Positions 51,762 to 61,262 are shown, counted from the first letter of the stretch. The stretch is 64,000 bases of DNA from Phycisphaerales bacterium (GCA_029242715.1 JAQWTL010000012.1:124001-188000); one strand, 5' to 3'. Program-made: numbers and translations. Notes: generated from the letters alone by a model not told the origin.

Positions 51762-54260
51762 ATGTTTCATCGATGCCTGGCTGGGCTTGTTCCAGCAATT
51801 GTGATCACCGCTTCTGTTTCAGCAGATGTCATTGACGCCAATCTGGCGCAGCGAATGGAGGAAGTGGGGCCTGGCGGGACTGTTTCTGCACTTGTGTATC
51901 TGAATGAGCAAGTCGATATTCGGAATCTCTCAGAGGACATCGCGGAACAGCGACTTGGGCGAACACTTCGGCACCAGATGGTCGTCGAGACGCTTCAGGA
52001 TATTGCAGCTGCCAGTCAGGGGCCGATCCTCGGTGACATTGACGGTCTTCGTATTCAGGGGCTTGTCGATACTGCCAAGCCATATTGGATTGCAAACCTG
52101 ATCCATGTCGAGGGCCGCCCTGGGGCCATCAAGCAGTTGTCACTGAGAGATGATGTTGGACATATCTATCTTGACTATGGAATTGAATTGATCGAACCCG
52201 ATGCGAAGGGCCCCGTAGTGCCCGCCGCAAATGGTGCTCGAGGCGCCAATCCGACTCCGGGACTGACTGCCATTCGTGCAGATGTTGCCTGGGGCCTTGG
52301 CTTTGATGGGGAGGGTGTACTTGTAGCCATCCTGGATACAGGCGTGGATGGTGGCCATCCGGCATTGCAAGGTCGCTGGGCTGGAAACCATCCTTCTTAC
52401 AGCGGGCATCCAGAGTGGGCATATCACGATCCCTATGGTGGCAATCACGGCAACCCGGTTGATTCCAGCTATCACGGGACCCATGTGATGGGTACGGTCT
52501 GTGGTGGCCTTCCCGGTGAAGTCATCGGAGTGGCTCCTGGCGCCATGTGGATGGCATCACGGGGAATTGATGAGGGTGGCATCGCGCAGACAGTCCTCAA
52601 TGCCATCGACGCGTTCCAGTGGATGGCCGATCCCGACGGTATCGCATTCACTTCATGGGACGTTCCCAATGTCTGTTCGAACTCATGGGGCCTTGTGTCA
52701 TCTCATGGTTACCCCGATTGCGATGAGACCTTCTGGTCCTACATCGATGCGCTGGAAGCAGCCGGCTGCCTGGTCATGTTCTCGGCAGGCAACGAAGGGT
52801 CAGCCAGTAATTCACTTCGCAGGCCTGGTGATCGCGCTATCAGTGATTACAGCTCGATGGCCATCGGGGCCATTGACCCTCACTCAGGCGGCTACCCGAT
52901 CGCCAGTTTTTCATCGCGTGGTCCGACCTATTGCACGGAGACCGGGTCGGCTGCAGTGAAGCCCGATGTTTCAGCACCTGGTGTCGACACCTATTCGGCA
53001 TCTCCCGGGGGCAGCTACACAAATCTCAGTGGCACCTCAATGGCATCTCCGCATGTCAATGGCGCGATTGCCCTGATGTTCCAGGCCAATCCTGAACTTG
53101 AGATCGATATTGCCAAGCTAATCGTTTATGAAACAGCCACAGACCTGGGAATTGCAGGCAAGGACAATGACTACGGCTATGGAATGATCGATTGCGTCAG
53201 AATGATCGAGTCAGCCCTGGAAACCGTCACGCTCTCTTGGGATTTCCCATCCGGTCGTCCAGACTGGTTGGAGCCATCTGGCGGTCACGAGATCGAGATC
53301 ACCATTTCCGGCAACGAACTACAGCCTGACCCAAACTCCGCATTGCTTCACATCATCGCTGGGGGAGGAACGATCGAGATCCCTCTCATCCATGATGGAG
53401 GTTCGAATTATCGTGCGGTCTTCCCTGAATTGAATTGTGGCGCCGTTGTCAGTTACTACTTCTCAGTCGAATCCACGGAAGGCGACTTCTCTACAAGTCC
53501 TTACAGTGCTCCAGACTCAACATGGTCCGGAACTGCATGGTCGGGTTATGAGCAGAGTTATCTGGATGACTTTGAATCAGATCAGGGTTGGGAAATCGTC
53601 TCTGGTGCTCTGACTGGTAACTGGGTACGCGCGACACCATCCGAGGGTGGTGATCGTTGTGATCCGGGATCTGATTCAGATGGCAGTGGCCAGTGCTACG
53701 TGACTGGCAATAGTGGTGATGAAGATGTGGATGATGGCGAGACTGTTTTGACATCACCAACCATGGATGCCGCTGCAGATGAGGCCATTATCGAATACGA
53801 CTTCTGGTACAACAACGGCGCCAGCTGTGGCGGTGCGGATTCAGGCAATGATGTGTTCATTGTTGAAATATCCGCCGATGGCGGTCTCAACTGGTATCTG
53901 CTGGATACCGTTGGCCCCACTGGTTCTGAGGTCAACGGAGGTTGGATCACACGGGCCTATCCGGTTGTTGATCTTGCCGTCGGCCCATCAGATCAAATGC
54001 GACTTCGTTTCACCTGCGGCGATCTTGGAGAAGGCTCCATTGTCGAGGCGGGCGTTGATAATGTTCGTATCGGCTATCACTTCTGCAATGAAAGCAACCC
54101 ATGCCCGGGTGACTTCGATGAGGATGGCTACATCGGTGTCAATGACATCCTTTACATCATCTCAGCGTGGGGTACTCCTGACGGTGATATCAATGACGAC
54201 AACGAGACCAATGTCGATGACGTCCTTCTGCTGCTGAATGCATTTGGAGACGAATGCTGA
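51762..54260 (+). CDS. Secreted subtilisin-like (S8) serine protease with C-terminal EF-hand pair
   Basis: An 832-residue exported protease. ATG 51762 has GAGGAG upstream and begins a signal peptide; the frame is open from 51675. The S8 catalytic triad is intact: Asp in V-A-I-L-D-T-G-V-D-G near residue 190, His in Y-H-G-T-H-V-M-G near 238, and Ser in S-G-T-S-M-A-S-P-H near 425. An N-terminal propeptide-like part (~30-165) precedes it. C-terminal to the protease is a jelly-roll/P-domain-like region (~490-770), then D-F-D-E-D-G-Y-I-G-V-N-D-I-L and D-I-N-D-D-N-E-T-N-V-D-D-V-L calcium loops and a final F-G-D-E-C. Likely degrades external protein. Confidence 0.93.
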   Translation: MFHRCLAGLVPAIVITASVSADVIDANLAQRMEEVGPGGTVSALVYLNEQVDIRNLSEDIAEQRLGRTLRHQMVVETLQDIAAASQGPILGDIDGLRIQGLVDTAKPYWIANLIHVEGRPGAIKQLSLRDDVGHIYLDYGIELIEPDAKGPVVPAANGARGANPTPGLTAIRADVAWGLGFDGEGVLVAILDTGVDGGHPALQGRWAGNHPSYSGHPEWAYHDPYGGNHGNPVDSSYHGTHVMGTVCGGLPGEVIGVAPGAMWMASRGIDEGGIAQTVLNAIDAFQWMADPDGIAFTSWDVPNVCSNSWGLVSSHGYPDCDETFWSYIDALEAAGCLVMFSAGNEGSASNSLRRPGDRAISDYSSMAIGAIDPHSGGYPIASFSSRGPTYCTETGSAAVKPDVSAPGVDTYSASPGGSYTNLSGTSMASPHVNGAIALMFQANPELEIDIAKLIVYETATDLGIAGKDNDYGYGMIDCVRMIESALETVTLSWDFPSGRPDWLEPSGGHEIEITISGNELQPDPNSALLHIIAGGGTIEIPLIHDGGSNYRAVFPELNCGAVVSYYFSVESTEGDFSTSPYSAPDSTWSGTAWSGYEQSYLDDFESDQGWEIVSGALTGNWVRATPSEGGDRCDPGSDSDGSGQCYVTGNSGDEDVDDGETVLTSPTMDAAADEAIIEYDFWYNNGASCGGADSGNDVFIVEISADGGLNWYLLDTVGPTGSEVNGGWITRAYPVVDLAVGPSDQMRLRFTCGDLGEGSIVEAGVDNVRIGYHFCNESNPCPGDFDEDGYIGVNDILYIISAWGTPDGDINDDNETNVDDVLLLLNAFGDEC

Positions 54261-54287
54261 GCCAACTTACTCTTGCTGATTAAATTG

Positions 54288-54330
54288 CGGCCCGGGGTTC
54301 CATGTGGATCCCGGGCCGTTCTTCTTCTTG
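54288..54330 (+). terminator. Intrinsic terminator after the subtilase gene
   Basis: CGGCCCGGGGTTCC and GGATCCCGGGCCG pair (one bulge) around loop ATGT, followed by TTCTTCTTCTT. It separates the protease from the downstream peptidase-like gene. Confidence 0.85.
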
Positions 54331-54354
54331 TCATCAGGCTGGTAAAGTGTGGCC

Positions 54355-55728
54355 ATGATTCAATTGCTCAGTCTTGTCTTTTTTCTGTTTCCAGCAGGTC
54401 CGCCTCCAGTCCATTCTGTCTGTGATATCTCACAGCAATTCACGTTCTACATGGACGGGCGTTTTCACAGGCAGTACCTCGAGGAAGATGCGAGGGACGC
54501 TCGTAACTGGGGAAGTCTTTCAGAGCTGGATCTTTCGAACACGAATCTGCTGGTTCTGACGGCTGGCGACATGCGAATCCCGTATTCGAAAGCCGCAAGG
54601 GAGAACATCTCAGGCTTCCTTGCCGAAGGCGGAACCGTATTGATCATGGCAGATGGGACAGGTAAGCCTGTTCCCATTGCTCCAGTGCTGGCTGAATATG
54701 GCGCTGTTCTGGAGGACCATCAGGCCGTCAAACCTCTGGTGGGCGTTGGAGAACTTTCGGGCAAGGAAGTTGCTTATCGGCGAGGTGGAACCATCAAGCT
54801 GGATAACGAATGGTCGACCCTGATTCAGGATGCCGATGGCAGGCCGGTGCTGGCAGAACGTCGGGTGGGCAAGGGAGCGATCGTCTTGGGCAGCAGAGGT
54901 CTCTTTGGCCAGAAGCCCGATGCCTCTGACCCAATCAATGACAACTGGGTTGGACCGATGCTGGTTGCCCGTGCCTCTCGAAAGACCATTGACCCAAAGC
55001 TTCGTCATCGTGTTACTTGGGCTGAAGAAAGTCGTCAGGCCGGTCCGTTGAAGATCGAATTCCATGATGGAACGGAACAGTTTGCTGATGATGTCGTTGA
55101 GGTCTATGAGGAAGTGCGGCCGCATCTGCTTGAGATCACGGGAGTCGAGCCAGCCCCTGGCATGATTCAGAGGTTGCTCATTCTTCCGACAGGAGGAGGC
55201 GGTTTTTCCAGTGGTGTCTGTATTGCCATTGGCGCATGGTGGGGTGGATTCCCTGAAAAGCGGTATCCGATGGTGGAGCTGATCGCTCATGAGGCGGGGC
55301 ATTCCTGGGTACTGCCCTATGCCGAGCCATTATGGAATGAGCCCATCGCTACCTGGTTGGGCATCCAGGTTGGCCGGCGAATGGGGATGCCTGAGGCGGA
55401 GAAGACCCTGGAGCGTCAGCTTCGCAAAGGTCGAAAGCTCGATCCTGATTTCACGGAATTAAACCCCATGGCCAAGGGGGCTCATCGTGATCTGATCTGG
55501 GGAAAGTCCTATTACGTCTTTGAGACCCTGGAAAAGACACATGGCCCTGGAGCCATGGCGAAGTACTTCAGGACCAAGAGAGATGTACTTGAACCGGGCC
55601 GTGAGGGTTACTCAATGGATGATTGTGTGGCTGTCTGGAGCCTGGCAGTAGATGAGGATCTTTTTCCATGGTTCCAGTCATTGGCCTTTGATGTCGATCG
55701 TTCCCGGACAGATCTCCCAAGTCCCTGA
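54355..55728 (+). CDS. Exported HEAGH metallopeptidase-like protein with N-terminal ThuA/GATase-like domain
   Basis: A 457-residue protein; ATG 54355 follows an in-frame GTG at 54349. A short signal peptide (L-L-S-L-V-F-F-L-F-P) ends near residue 20. Residues ~40-200 look like a Rossmann-type domain: L-L-V-L-T-A-G-D near 66, G-F-L-A-E-G-G-T-V-L-I near 88, G-K-G-A-I-V-L-G-S-R-G near 175, as in ThuA or glutamine-amidotransferase-like folds. The C-terminal half carries H-E-A-G-H near 311-315 and a later N-E-P-I-A-T-W, which could supply the third zinc ligand of a gluzincin. Both domains together are not a family I recognise. Function: possibly peptidase or peptidoglycan/glycoprotein processing. 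Confidence 0.7.
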   Translation: MIQLLSLVFFLFPAGPPPVHSVCDISQQFTFYMDGRFHRQYLEEDARDARNWGSLSELDLSNTNLLVLTAGDMRIPYSKAARENISGFLAEGGTVLIMADGTGKPVPIAPVLAEYGAVLEDHQAVKPLVGVGELSGKEVAYRRGGTIKLDNEWSTLIQDADGRPVLAERRVGKGAIVLGSRGLFGQKPDASDPINDNWVGPMLVARASRKTIDPKLRHRVTWAEESRQAGPLKIEFHDGTEQFADDVVEVYEEVRPHLLEITGVEPAPGMIQRLLILPTGGGGFSSGVCIAIGAWWGGFPEKRYPMVELIAHEAGHSWVLPYAEPLWNEPIATWLGIQVGRRMGMPEAEKTLERQLRKGRKLDPDFTELNPMAKGAHRDLIWGKSYYVFETLEKTHGPGAMAKYFRTKRDVLEPGREGYSMDDCVAVWSLAVDEDLFPWFQSLAFDVDRSRTDLPSP

Positions 55729-55774
55729 TTTGCCCCACAGTACTTCTGCTTCCTGTGGTATCTTTCCGGCCCTC

Positions 55775-57643
55775 ATGCTCCATACCGCAGATCCCAATCT
55801 CAGGAATGTCGCGATCATCGCGCATGTCGATCACGGCAAGACCACTCTCGTGGATTCGTTGTTGGCCTTTTGTGGCTCCATGGAACTGGACCGCTCCGAG
55901 GCAGATTGTGTCCTGGATTCAGATCCACTTGAGCGTGAGCGTGGTATCACGATTACTTCGAAGAACTGTGCTGTCACATATCACCCCAAATCCGGCGAGC
56001 ACCTCGGCAAGACCTGTCGGATCAACATCATCGATACGCCCGGTCACGCAGACTTTGGAGGCGAGGTCGAGCGTGTTCTGAAGATGGCCGATGGTGTGTT
56101 GCTTCTGGTGGACGCTTTCGAGGGGCCTATGCCTCAGACGCGGTTTGTTCTTGGCAAGGCTCTTGAACTTGACCATCCGATCATTGTTGTCATCAACAAG
56201 TGTGATCGACCAAATGCTCGCCCAGATAGTGTCATCAATGAAGTCTTCGATCTCCTGGTGGCGCTTGGCGCCAGCGATGAACGACTTGATTTTCCGGTGA
56301 TCTATGCTTCAGGTCGCGATGGCTGGACTACAACTGAGGAAGGTGTGCACGAGGGCGACATGCAGCCACTTCTGGATGCAACCATGTCGCATCTTCCGGC
56401 GCCAGTTGGTTATGCCGACGTTCCGTTGCAGATGCTGATCGCCAGCCAGGATTACTCGCCTTATGCCGGGCAGATTGCCATCGGTCGAGTCTATGCAGGT
56501 GCCTTGTCAGCAGGTCAGGCCGTGACGATCTGTCATGAAAACAAAAATCGAGTTGCAAGAGCGCAGAAGCTCTACCGCTTTAAGGATCTGGGCAAGGTGC
56601 CCGCAGAGCTGGTATCGGTAGGTGATCTCTGTGCGGTGGAGGGGATAGGTGATTTTGAGATTGGCGACACAATCGCCTGTCCTGAACAGCCGAATCCTAT
56701 TGCCAGAATTGCTGTCGATGAACCGACTTTGCACATGCTGTTCAGAATCAATGATTCGCCGAATGCTGGCCGCTCAGGCCAATTCGTCACCTCTCGTCAG
56801 ATTTCTGATCGGCTTGATCGAGAATTAAGAAGCAACTTGGCCCTTCGTGTCGAGCCTGGAGATGGGGCGGATGAATTCAAGGTGGCCGGTCGTGGCTTGC
56901 TCCACCTTGGCATCCTTCTTGAAAACATGCGACGCGAGGGCTACGAACTGACAGTTGGCCGACCTCAGGTTATCGAGAAGGAAATTGATGGTGTGAAGTG
57001 CGAGCCTATCGAGCTCCTCACTCTGGATGTCGATCAGGATCATGTTGGGGCTGCCATGGAATTGCTTGGTACTCGTGGCGGTGAAGTCCAATCGCTTGAG
57101 CAACGTGGCGATCGAATGTATGTCGAATGTGAAATTCCAGCTCGCGGTCTCATTGGTTTACGAAGCCACATGCTTACTGCGACTGGTGGCGAAGCCGTGA
57201 TGTATCACTGCTTCCAGAAATATGCTCCAGTTCGGACTACGGCATATCGACGAAGTAATGGTGTTCTCGTTGCAACAGCGAATGGTCAGGCGGCTACGTA
57301 TGCCATGATCAATTTGTCACAGCGTGGGATCCTGTTCGTCGAGCCTCAGGACGTGGTCTATACAGGTCAGATTGTTGGCGAGAATGCGCGTGACAATGAT
57401 CTTGGCGTGAATATCGTCAAAGGCAAGGCGTTCTCCAACGTGCGAGAGTCCAACAAGGAAGCAACTGTTGTCCTGAAGGCCTCAAGGGAAATCACCCTTG
57501 AATATGCTCTTGAATACATACAGGATGATGAGTTGGTCGAGATCACACCGGATTCGATCCGACTCAGGAAGAAAATCCTTGATGAAGGCCGCCGCAAGCA
57601 AATGTCGCGACAGCAGAAATCTGCAGCGGCCAATCAGGATTGA
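55775..57643 (+). CDS. typA: Translational GTPase TypA/BipA
   Basis: A 622-residue ribosome-binding GTPase. ATG 55775 (M-L-H-T-A-D-P-N-L-R-N-V-A-I-I) is preferred over the upstream open frame. Motifs: A-H-V-D-H-G-K-T-T (G1, residues ~16-24), R-G-I-T-I-T (G2) near 58, D-T-P-G-H-A-D-F (G3) near 87, N-K-C-D (G4) near 143. EF-G-like domains follow and the TypA-specific C-terminal region includes A-R-G-L-I-G-L-R-S near 455. TypA helps ribosome assembly at low temperature and stress. It ends 10 bases inside the convergent ridA. Confidence 0.96.
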   Translation: MLHTADPNLRNVAIIAHVDHGKTTLVDSLLAFCGSMELDRSEADCVLDSDPLERERGITITSKNCAVTYHPKSGEHLGKTCRINIIDTPGHADFGGEVERVLKMADGVLLLVDAFEGPMPQTRFVLGKALELDHPIIVVINKCDRPNARPDSVINEVFDLLVALGASDERLDFPVIYASGRDGWTTTEEGVHEGDMQPLLDATMSHLPAPVGYADVPLQMLIASQDYSPYAGQIAIGRVYAGALSAGQAVTICHENKNRVARAQKLYRFKDLGKVPAELVSVGDLCAVEGIGDFEIGDTIACPEQPNPIARIAVDEPTLHMLFRINDSPNAGRSGQFVTSRQISDRLDRELRSNLALRVEPGDGADEFKVAGRGLLHLGILLENMRREGYELTVGRPQVIEKEIDGVKCEPIELLTLDVDQDHVGAAMELLGTRGGEVQSLEQRGDRMYVECEIPARGLIGLRSHMLTATGGEAVMYHCFQKYAPVRTTAYRRSNGVLVATANGQAATYAMINLSQRGILFVEPQDVVYTGQIVGENARDNDLGVNIVKGKAFSNVRESNKEATVVLKASREITLEYALEYIQDDELVEITPDSIRLRKKILDEGRRKQMSRQQKSAAANQD

Positions 57644-58020
57644 ATGATCGCTTCGGCCTCGATCTCCACAAGAGCATCAGCAAACAAGCCTGTGACAACA
57701 ACCATCGTCGACACGGGTGCCGTGTCGCCAAATCGTTGCTTGAAGGTGAGGCCGATGGTTTCGGCATCTTCCATTCGCGTTATATACGTCCGCAGGCTGA
57801 TGACTTCACAGAGGCTGGCCCCGGCCTCCTGCAGAGCGGCCCCGATGCGATCAAGGATGCAGTTCACTTGACCTGCAGGATCATCTGGATGAAGAAGGCC
57901 CCCCTGACTGTCTGCAGCAATCGTTCCAGCGACCACGATGTGGTTGTCCACACGTACGGCCCGTGAATATCCATATCGAGCTTCCCAGGGTGTACCGCTG
58001 GAGATGTTCTGGCGAGCCAT
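57634..58020 (-). CDS. ridA: RidA/YjgF family enamine/imine deaminase
   Basis: A 128-residue protein; start ATG 58020 matches the short family length (the frame is open far upstream but that part is low-complexity). Seen: Y-G-Y-S-R-A-V-R-V near residue 16, G-T-I-A-A near 32, and V-S-L-R-T-Y-I-T near 73, with the family Arg and a terminal V-E-I-E-A-E-A-I. RidA proteins hydrolyse reactive enamines/imines from PLP enzymes. The start lies only 19 bases from the divergent mogA, so their promoters overlap the coding regions. Confidence 0.88.
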   Translation of the reverse strand: MARQNISSGTPWEARYGYSRAVRVDNHIVVAGTIAADSQGGLLHPDDPAGQVNCILDRIGAALQEAGASLCEVISLRTYITRMEDAETIGLTFKQRFGDTAPVSTMVVVTGLFADALVEIEAEAIIQS

Positions 58021-58039
58021 GGTCGAGGACTCCGTTAGC

Positions 58040-58588
58040 ATGGCGGTCATGACCGCAGAAATTGGAATCGTCACCGTATCCGACCGAGCCCATCGTGGGG
58101 AATATGAGGACCGTGGTGGCCCGGCCATAGAGGCCTGGCTCAAGGAAGTGCTAGCCAGTCCATGGCAGCCCGTGAGCAGGCTCGTGCCTGATGAACAGCC
58201 GCAGATAGAAGGCGTGCTGAAGGAACTTGCTGATGAGTGCGGCTGTGGGCTGATCGTGACAACTGGCGGCACTGGTCCAGCTCCCAGGGACGTCACGCCT
58301 GAGGCAACCGAGGCAGTCTGTAATCGCATGCTGCCTGGATTCGGGGAGCTCATGCGACTGGAGTCCCTCAAAGTCGTTCCCACAGCAATTCTGTCCAGGC
58401 AGGTGGCTGGCATTCGCGGATCTTCTCTGATCATCAACCTCCCTGGGAAGCCCTCAGCCATCGGGGAGTGCCTGGATGCTATTTTCGCAGCCGTTCCATA
58501 TTGCCTTGACCTTATCGGGGGAGCTCGTCTCGAGACAGATCCAGATCGACTGGTTGCCTTCCGACCTGGCGCTACAATGAAGCCGTGA
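58040..58588 (+). CDS. mogA: Molybdenum cofactor biosynthesis protein MogA/MoaB
   Basis: A 182-residue MoCF-fold protein. ATG 58040 with GAGGA upstream is chosen; the frame is open from 57938. Motifs: I-G-I-V-T-V-S-D-R-A near residue 10, V-T-T-G-G-T-G near 75 and D-V-T-P-E-A-T near 87 (the molybdopterin-binding region), and I-N-L-P-G-K-P near 135. It adenylylates molybdopterin in Moco synthesis. The stop overlaps the next start by four bases (GTGA), linking it to the sufE gene. Confidence 0.93.
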   Translation: MAVMTAEIGIVTVSDRAHRGEYEDRGGPAIEAWLKEVLASPWQPVSRLVPDEQPQIEGVLKELADECGCGLIVTTGGTGPAPRDVTPEATEAVCNRMLPGFGELMRLESLKVVPTAILSRQVAGIRGSSLIINLPGKPSAIGECLDAIFAAVPYCLDLIGGARLETDPDRLVAFRPGATMKP

Positions 58589-59019
58589 CAACAAACGCCC
58601 CCATGACGATCGAGCAGTTGAATGAGGCCTTCGAGTTCCTGGAGGACTGGGAGGATCGTTATCGCTTCATCATGGATCTTGGCAAAAAGCTACCGCCCAT
58701 GCCAGATTCCGAGCGAACCAAAGAAAACTTGGTTCACGGATGTCAAAGCACCGTGTGGGTTTCTGCTCAGTCGCCAGGCGGAGTTGGCGCTCCTGTACAT
58801 CTTCATGCAGACAGTGATTCTGATCTGGTCAAGGGTTTGGCGGCCATGGTCGTGATCATGCTCTCTGGCAAGGGCGCTGCTGAGATTGCGACCTGCGATC
58901 TGGAGGCCAGTTTCGACCGACTGGGTCTGCATGAACATCTCAGCCCGACACGCAGCAATGGTCTGCATGGGATGGTGAGACAGGTCAAGTCACGTGCGGC
59001 TGCAATTGCAGCCGCATGA
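58585..59019 (+). CDS. sufE: SufE family sulfur acceptor protein
   Basis: A 144-residue protein starting at GTG 58585, overlapping mogA by four bases. The sulfur-accepting Cys is in L-V-H-G-C-Q-S-T-V-W near residue 52, and the pattern G-K-K-L-P-P-M and H-A-D-S-D-S-D-L-V-K-G-L is typical. SufE takes persulfide sulfur from SufS for iron-sulfur cluster assembly. No suf operon is adjacent. It ends directly against the convergent flavin reductase. Confidence 0.93.
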   Translation: MTTNAPMTIEQLNEAFEFLEDWEDRYRFIMDLGKKLPPMPDSERTKENLVHGCQSTVWVSAQSPGGVGAPVHLHADSDSDLVKGLAAMVVIMLSGKGAAEIATCDLEASFDRLGLHEHLSPTRSNGLHGMVRQVKSRAAAIAAA

Positions 59020-59604
59020 TCATGCTGTGATCTGATACAGCTTGCGTACCGTCTCAGTGACCTGGGTTCCAAGCGACACGACCTGTTCATGCAAGGCGTC
59101 GTTTGAAATTCGGCCCTTTTCCGCCATGAGTTCATGGACATTCGGAATGGCAATCTGTTGTGGCAATACCGTTACATGGATATTGCCGAGGATCCATCGG
59201 ATACTGGAAAGGCCCCGCACGCCACCAAGGCTGCCTGGTGAGGCAGACATCAAGCCAGCAACCTTGTGCTTGAAGCAGTCCAGTCGAGAGCACCCTTCCT
59301 GAGGCCTGGAGAGCCAGTCGATCGCGTTCTTCAGGGCTGCGGTCAATGAACTGTTGTATTCCGGAGAGGCGATCAGGAGCCCTTGATGGCTCCGGAAGAG
59401 ATCCTTGAGTGCGACCACCTGCTCTGGCAGTCCATGCTGTGCCTCAAGATCCTCGTCATATACGGGCAGGGGATAGTCGCGAAGGTGGATGACGGTGACT
59501 TCGGCACCTGCTTGTCGGGCGGCATCTGCGGCAATTTCTACGAGTTTCTGATTCCACGAATCTCGGCGGAGGCTGCCGCTGAAGGCAAGGATTTTGGGGG
59601 ACAT
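59020..59604 (-). CDS. NADPH-dependent FMN reductase
   Basis: A 194-residue flavodoxin-like reductase. The start I-L-A-F-S-G-S-L-R-R-D-S-W-N near residue 5 is the phosphate-binding loop; I-A-S-P-E-Y-N-S-S near 77 is the flavin-binding loop. Chromate-reductase/ChrR-like or azoreductase-like; reduces quinones or dyes in known members. It is the only gene on its strand between sufE and the transporter. Confidence 0.9.
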   Translation of the reverse strand: MSPKILAFSGSLRRDSWNQKLVEIAADAARQAGAEVTVIHLRDYPLPVYDEDLEAQHGLPEQVVALKDLFRSHQGLLIASPEYNSSLTAALKNAIDWLSRPQEGCSRLDCFKHKVAGLMSASPGSLGGVRGLSSIRWILGNIHVTVLPQQIAIPNVHELMAEKGRISNDALHEQVVSLGTQVTETVRKLYQITA

Positions 59605-59687
59605 CTGGTGGCTCCATCAGGCTTGTGGGGATGGAGAGTGTACTCATGAGCGGTTGGTGATGTCCTGAATCGGGTACTGTTCTCCAC

Positions 59688-61262
59688 GTGCATGGTTCAG
59701 ACCAAGGAACAGGCGGCCGCCCCTCGGGGAAGCGACTCTCTCTCTTCGTCCTAGCGATGATGAATGTTGCCGTGGTGGTTGGCCTTGAAGGGCTGCCCAC
59801 CATGGGCAATTTCGGCCTGAGTTTGGTGGTCATCTATGCCTTCTTCGCGGTGATCTTCTTCCTGCCTGTTGGACTTGCCGCAGCTGAACTGGGCGGTGGA
59901 TGGCCTGCAGAGGGCGGGGTCTACAACTGGATCAAGGAAGCCATGGGGGAGCGAATGGCTTTCGTTGGCATCTGGTGCCAGTGGGTTCAGATTGTCGTGT
60001 GGTATCCGACAGTGTTGGCGCTCTGTGCCACCTCCATCGCCTACATGTTCAATCCGGCCTATGACCAGTATGTCTGGTTTTCGGTTCCAATCATGCTCAT
60101 CGTTTTCTGGGCATCAACCCTGATCAATTTCAAGGGTTTGAACTTCAGTGGCATGATGACCACCATCTGCCTCTATGCAGGCACGTTCATACCTGTTCTG
60201 ATGGCGATTGGTTTTGCAGTCTGGTGGGTTGCCAGTGGTCGGGAAAGTTATGTTCCATTGACATTCGATGCCTTGTTTGATTTCACGCCAGGGACAAATG
60301 CTCCTGTTGACCAGGTTGCTTCCACTGGAATCGGGCATCATGCTCAGGGGCATCCTCATGTCGAAGGGCTTCATGCAGAATCGGCGCCATTCACCATCGG
60401 TTCTCTTGTTGCAGCAGTTGCCGTGTTCTCCTTTCTCTCCGGCCTCGAAGTCAATGCGGTTCATTTCCGGCGAGTTCGCAACCTGCAGCGGGCTGTTCCG
60501 ATTTCGCTTCTGATCTCTGGCGTCTTGATTCTGCTGGTTTCGGTGCTTGGTGCCCTGAGTGTGGCGGTTCTTGTTCCCCTTGAAGAAATGAAACTGACAG
60601 CGGGCACCTTGCAGGTTTTCCAGAAGGTCTTCGGGACACTGGGTATCGAATGGTTGTTGCCAGTCATGGCTTTTCTGGCTTTGTTTGGGATGATCGGCCA
60701 CATCATGGTCTGGGTCATTGGCCCTACCGAATCGCTCAGGGTGGCGGCATCAGATGGTGTCATTCCGCCTATCTTCCAGAAAACGACTCGAGGCGGTGCT
60801 CCGAGAAACGTGATGCTCGTCCAGGCTCTGGTGGTTTCTCTGATATGCCTGATGAACCTCTTCCTGGATCTCAATCGTGTTTTCTATGTGCTGACCATCA
60901 TTTCAGCCCAGATCTATCTGGTGATGTATGCCTTGATGTTCATCTCATTGATACGCCTGCGACTCACGCAGCCCAAAGTGAATCGTCCATTCCGGATTCC
61001 CGGAGGAATCATGGGCGTCTTTGTGGTCGGGGGCATCGGTCTGCTGGGTTGTCTTGGCGGCATCGTGTTCGGTTTCTTCCCGCCTTCCCAGAGTGATATA
61101 AAGATGCCAGCAGAGTTCCTGATTCCAGTGGTCTCGATTGGATTCCTGGTCACGATGATTCTTCCTTTCATCTTCTTCAAATGCCGCAATCCTGAGTGGG
61201 CCAAGAACAGCGATCTTCCTCGGGCTGAAGAAGCCAGGAAACGATGGATACGAGGCGACTGA
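59688..61262 (+). CDS. APC superfamily amino acid permease/antiporter
   Basis: A 524-residue, 12-helix permease. GTG 59688 is used; M-M-N-V-A-V-V-V-G at 59757 is an alternative start. The helix-1 segment L-F-V-L-A-M-M-N-V-A-V-V-V and helix-2/3 motifs (A-E-L-G-G-G-W-P-A-E-G-G-V-Y-N-W) match glutamate:GABA antiporters (GadC-type) and amino acid/organic-anion exchangers. It overlaps the sulfotransferase-like gene by one base (TGATG), making a three-gene operon with the aminotransferase. Confidence 0.9.
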   Translation: MHGSDQGTGGRPSGKRLSLFVLAMMNVAVVVGLEGLPTMGNFGLSLVVIYAFFAVIFFLPVGLAAAELGGGWPAEGGVYNWIKEAMGERMAFVGIWCQWVQIVVWYPTVLALCATSIAYMFNPAYDQYVWFSVPIMLIVFWASTLINFKGLNFSGMMTTICLYAGTFIPVLMAIGFAVWWVASGRESYVPLTFDALFDFTPGTNAPVDQVASTGIGHHAQGHPHVEGLHAESAPFTIGSLVAAVAVFSFLSGLEVNAVHFRRVRNLQRAVPISLLISGVLILLVSVLGALSVAVLVPLEEMKLTAGTLQVFQKVFGTLGIEWLLPVMAFLALFGMIGHIMVWVIGPTESLRVAASDGVIPPIFQKTTRGGAPRNVMLVQALVVSLICLMNLFLDLNRVFYVLTIISAQIYLVMYALMFISLIRLRLTQPKVNRPFRIPGGIMGVFVVGGIGLLGCLGGIVFGFFPPSQSDIKMPAEFLIPVVSIGFLVTMILPFIFFKCRNPEWAKNSDLPRAEEARKRWIRGD

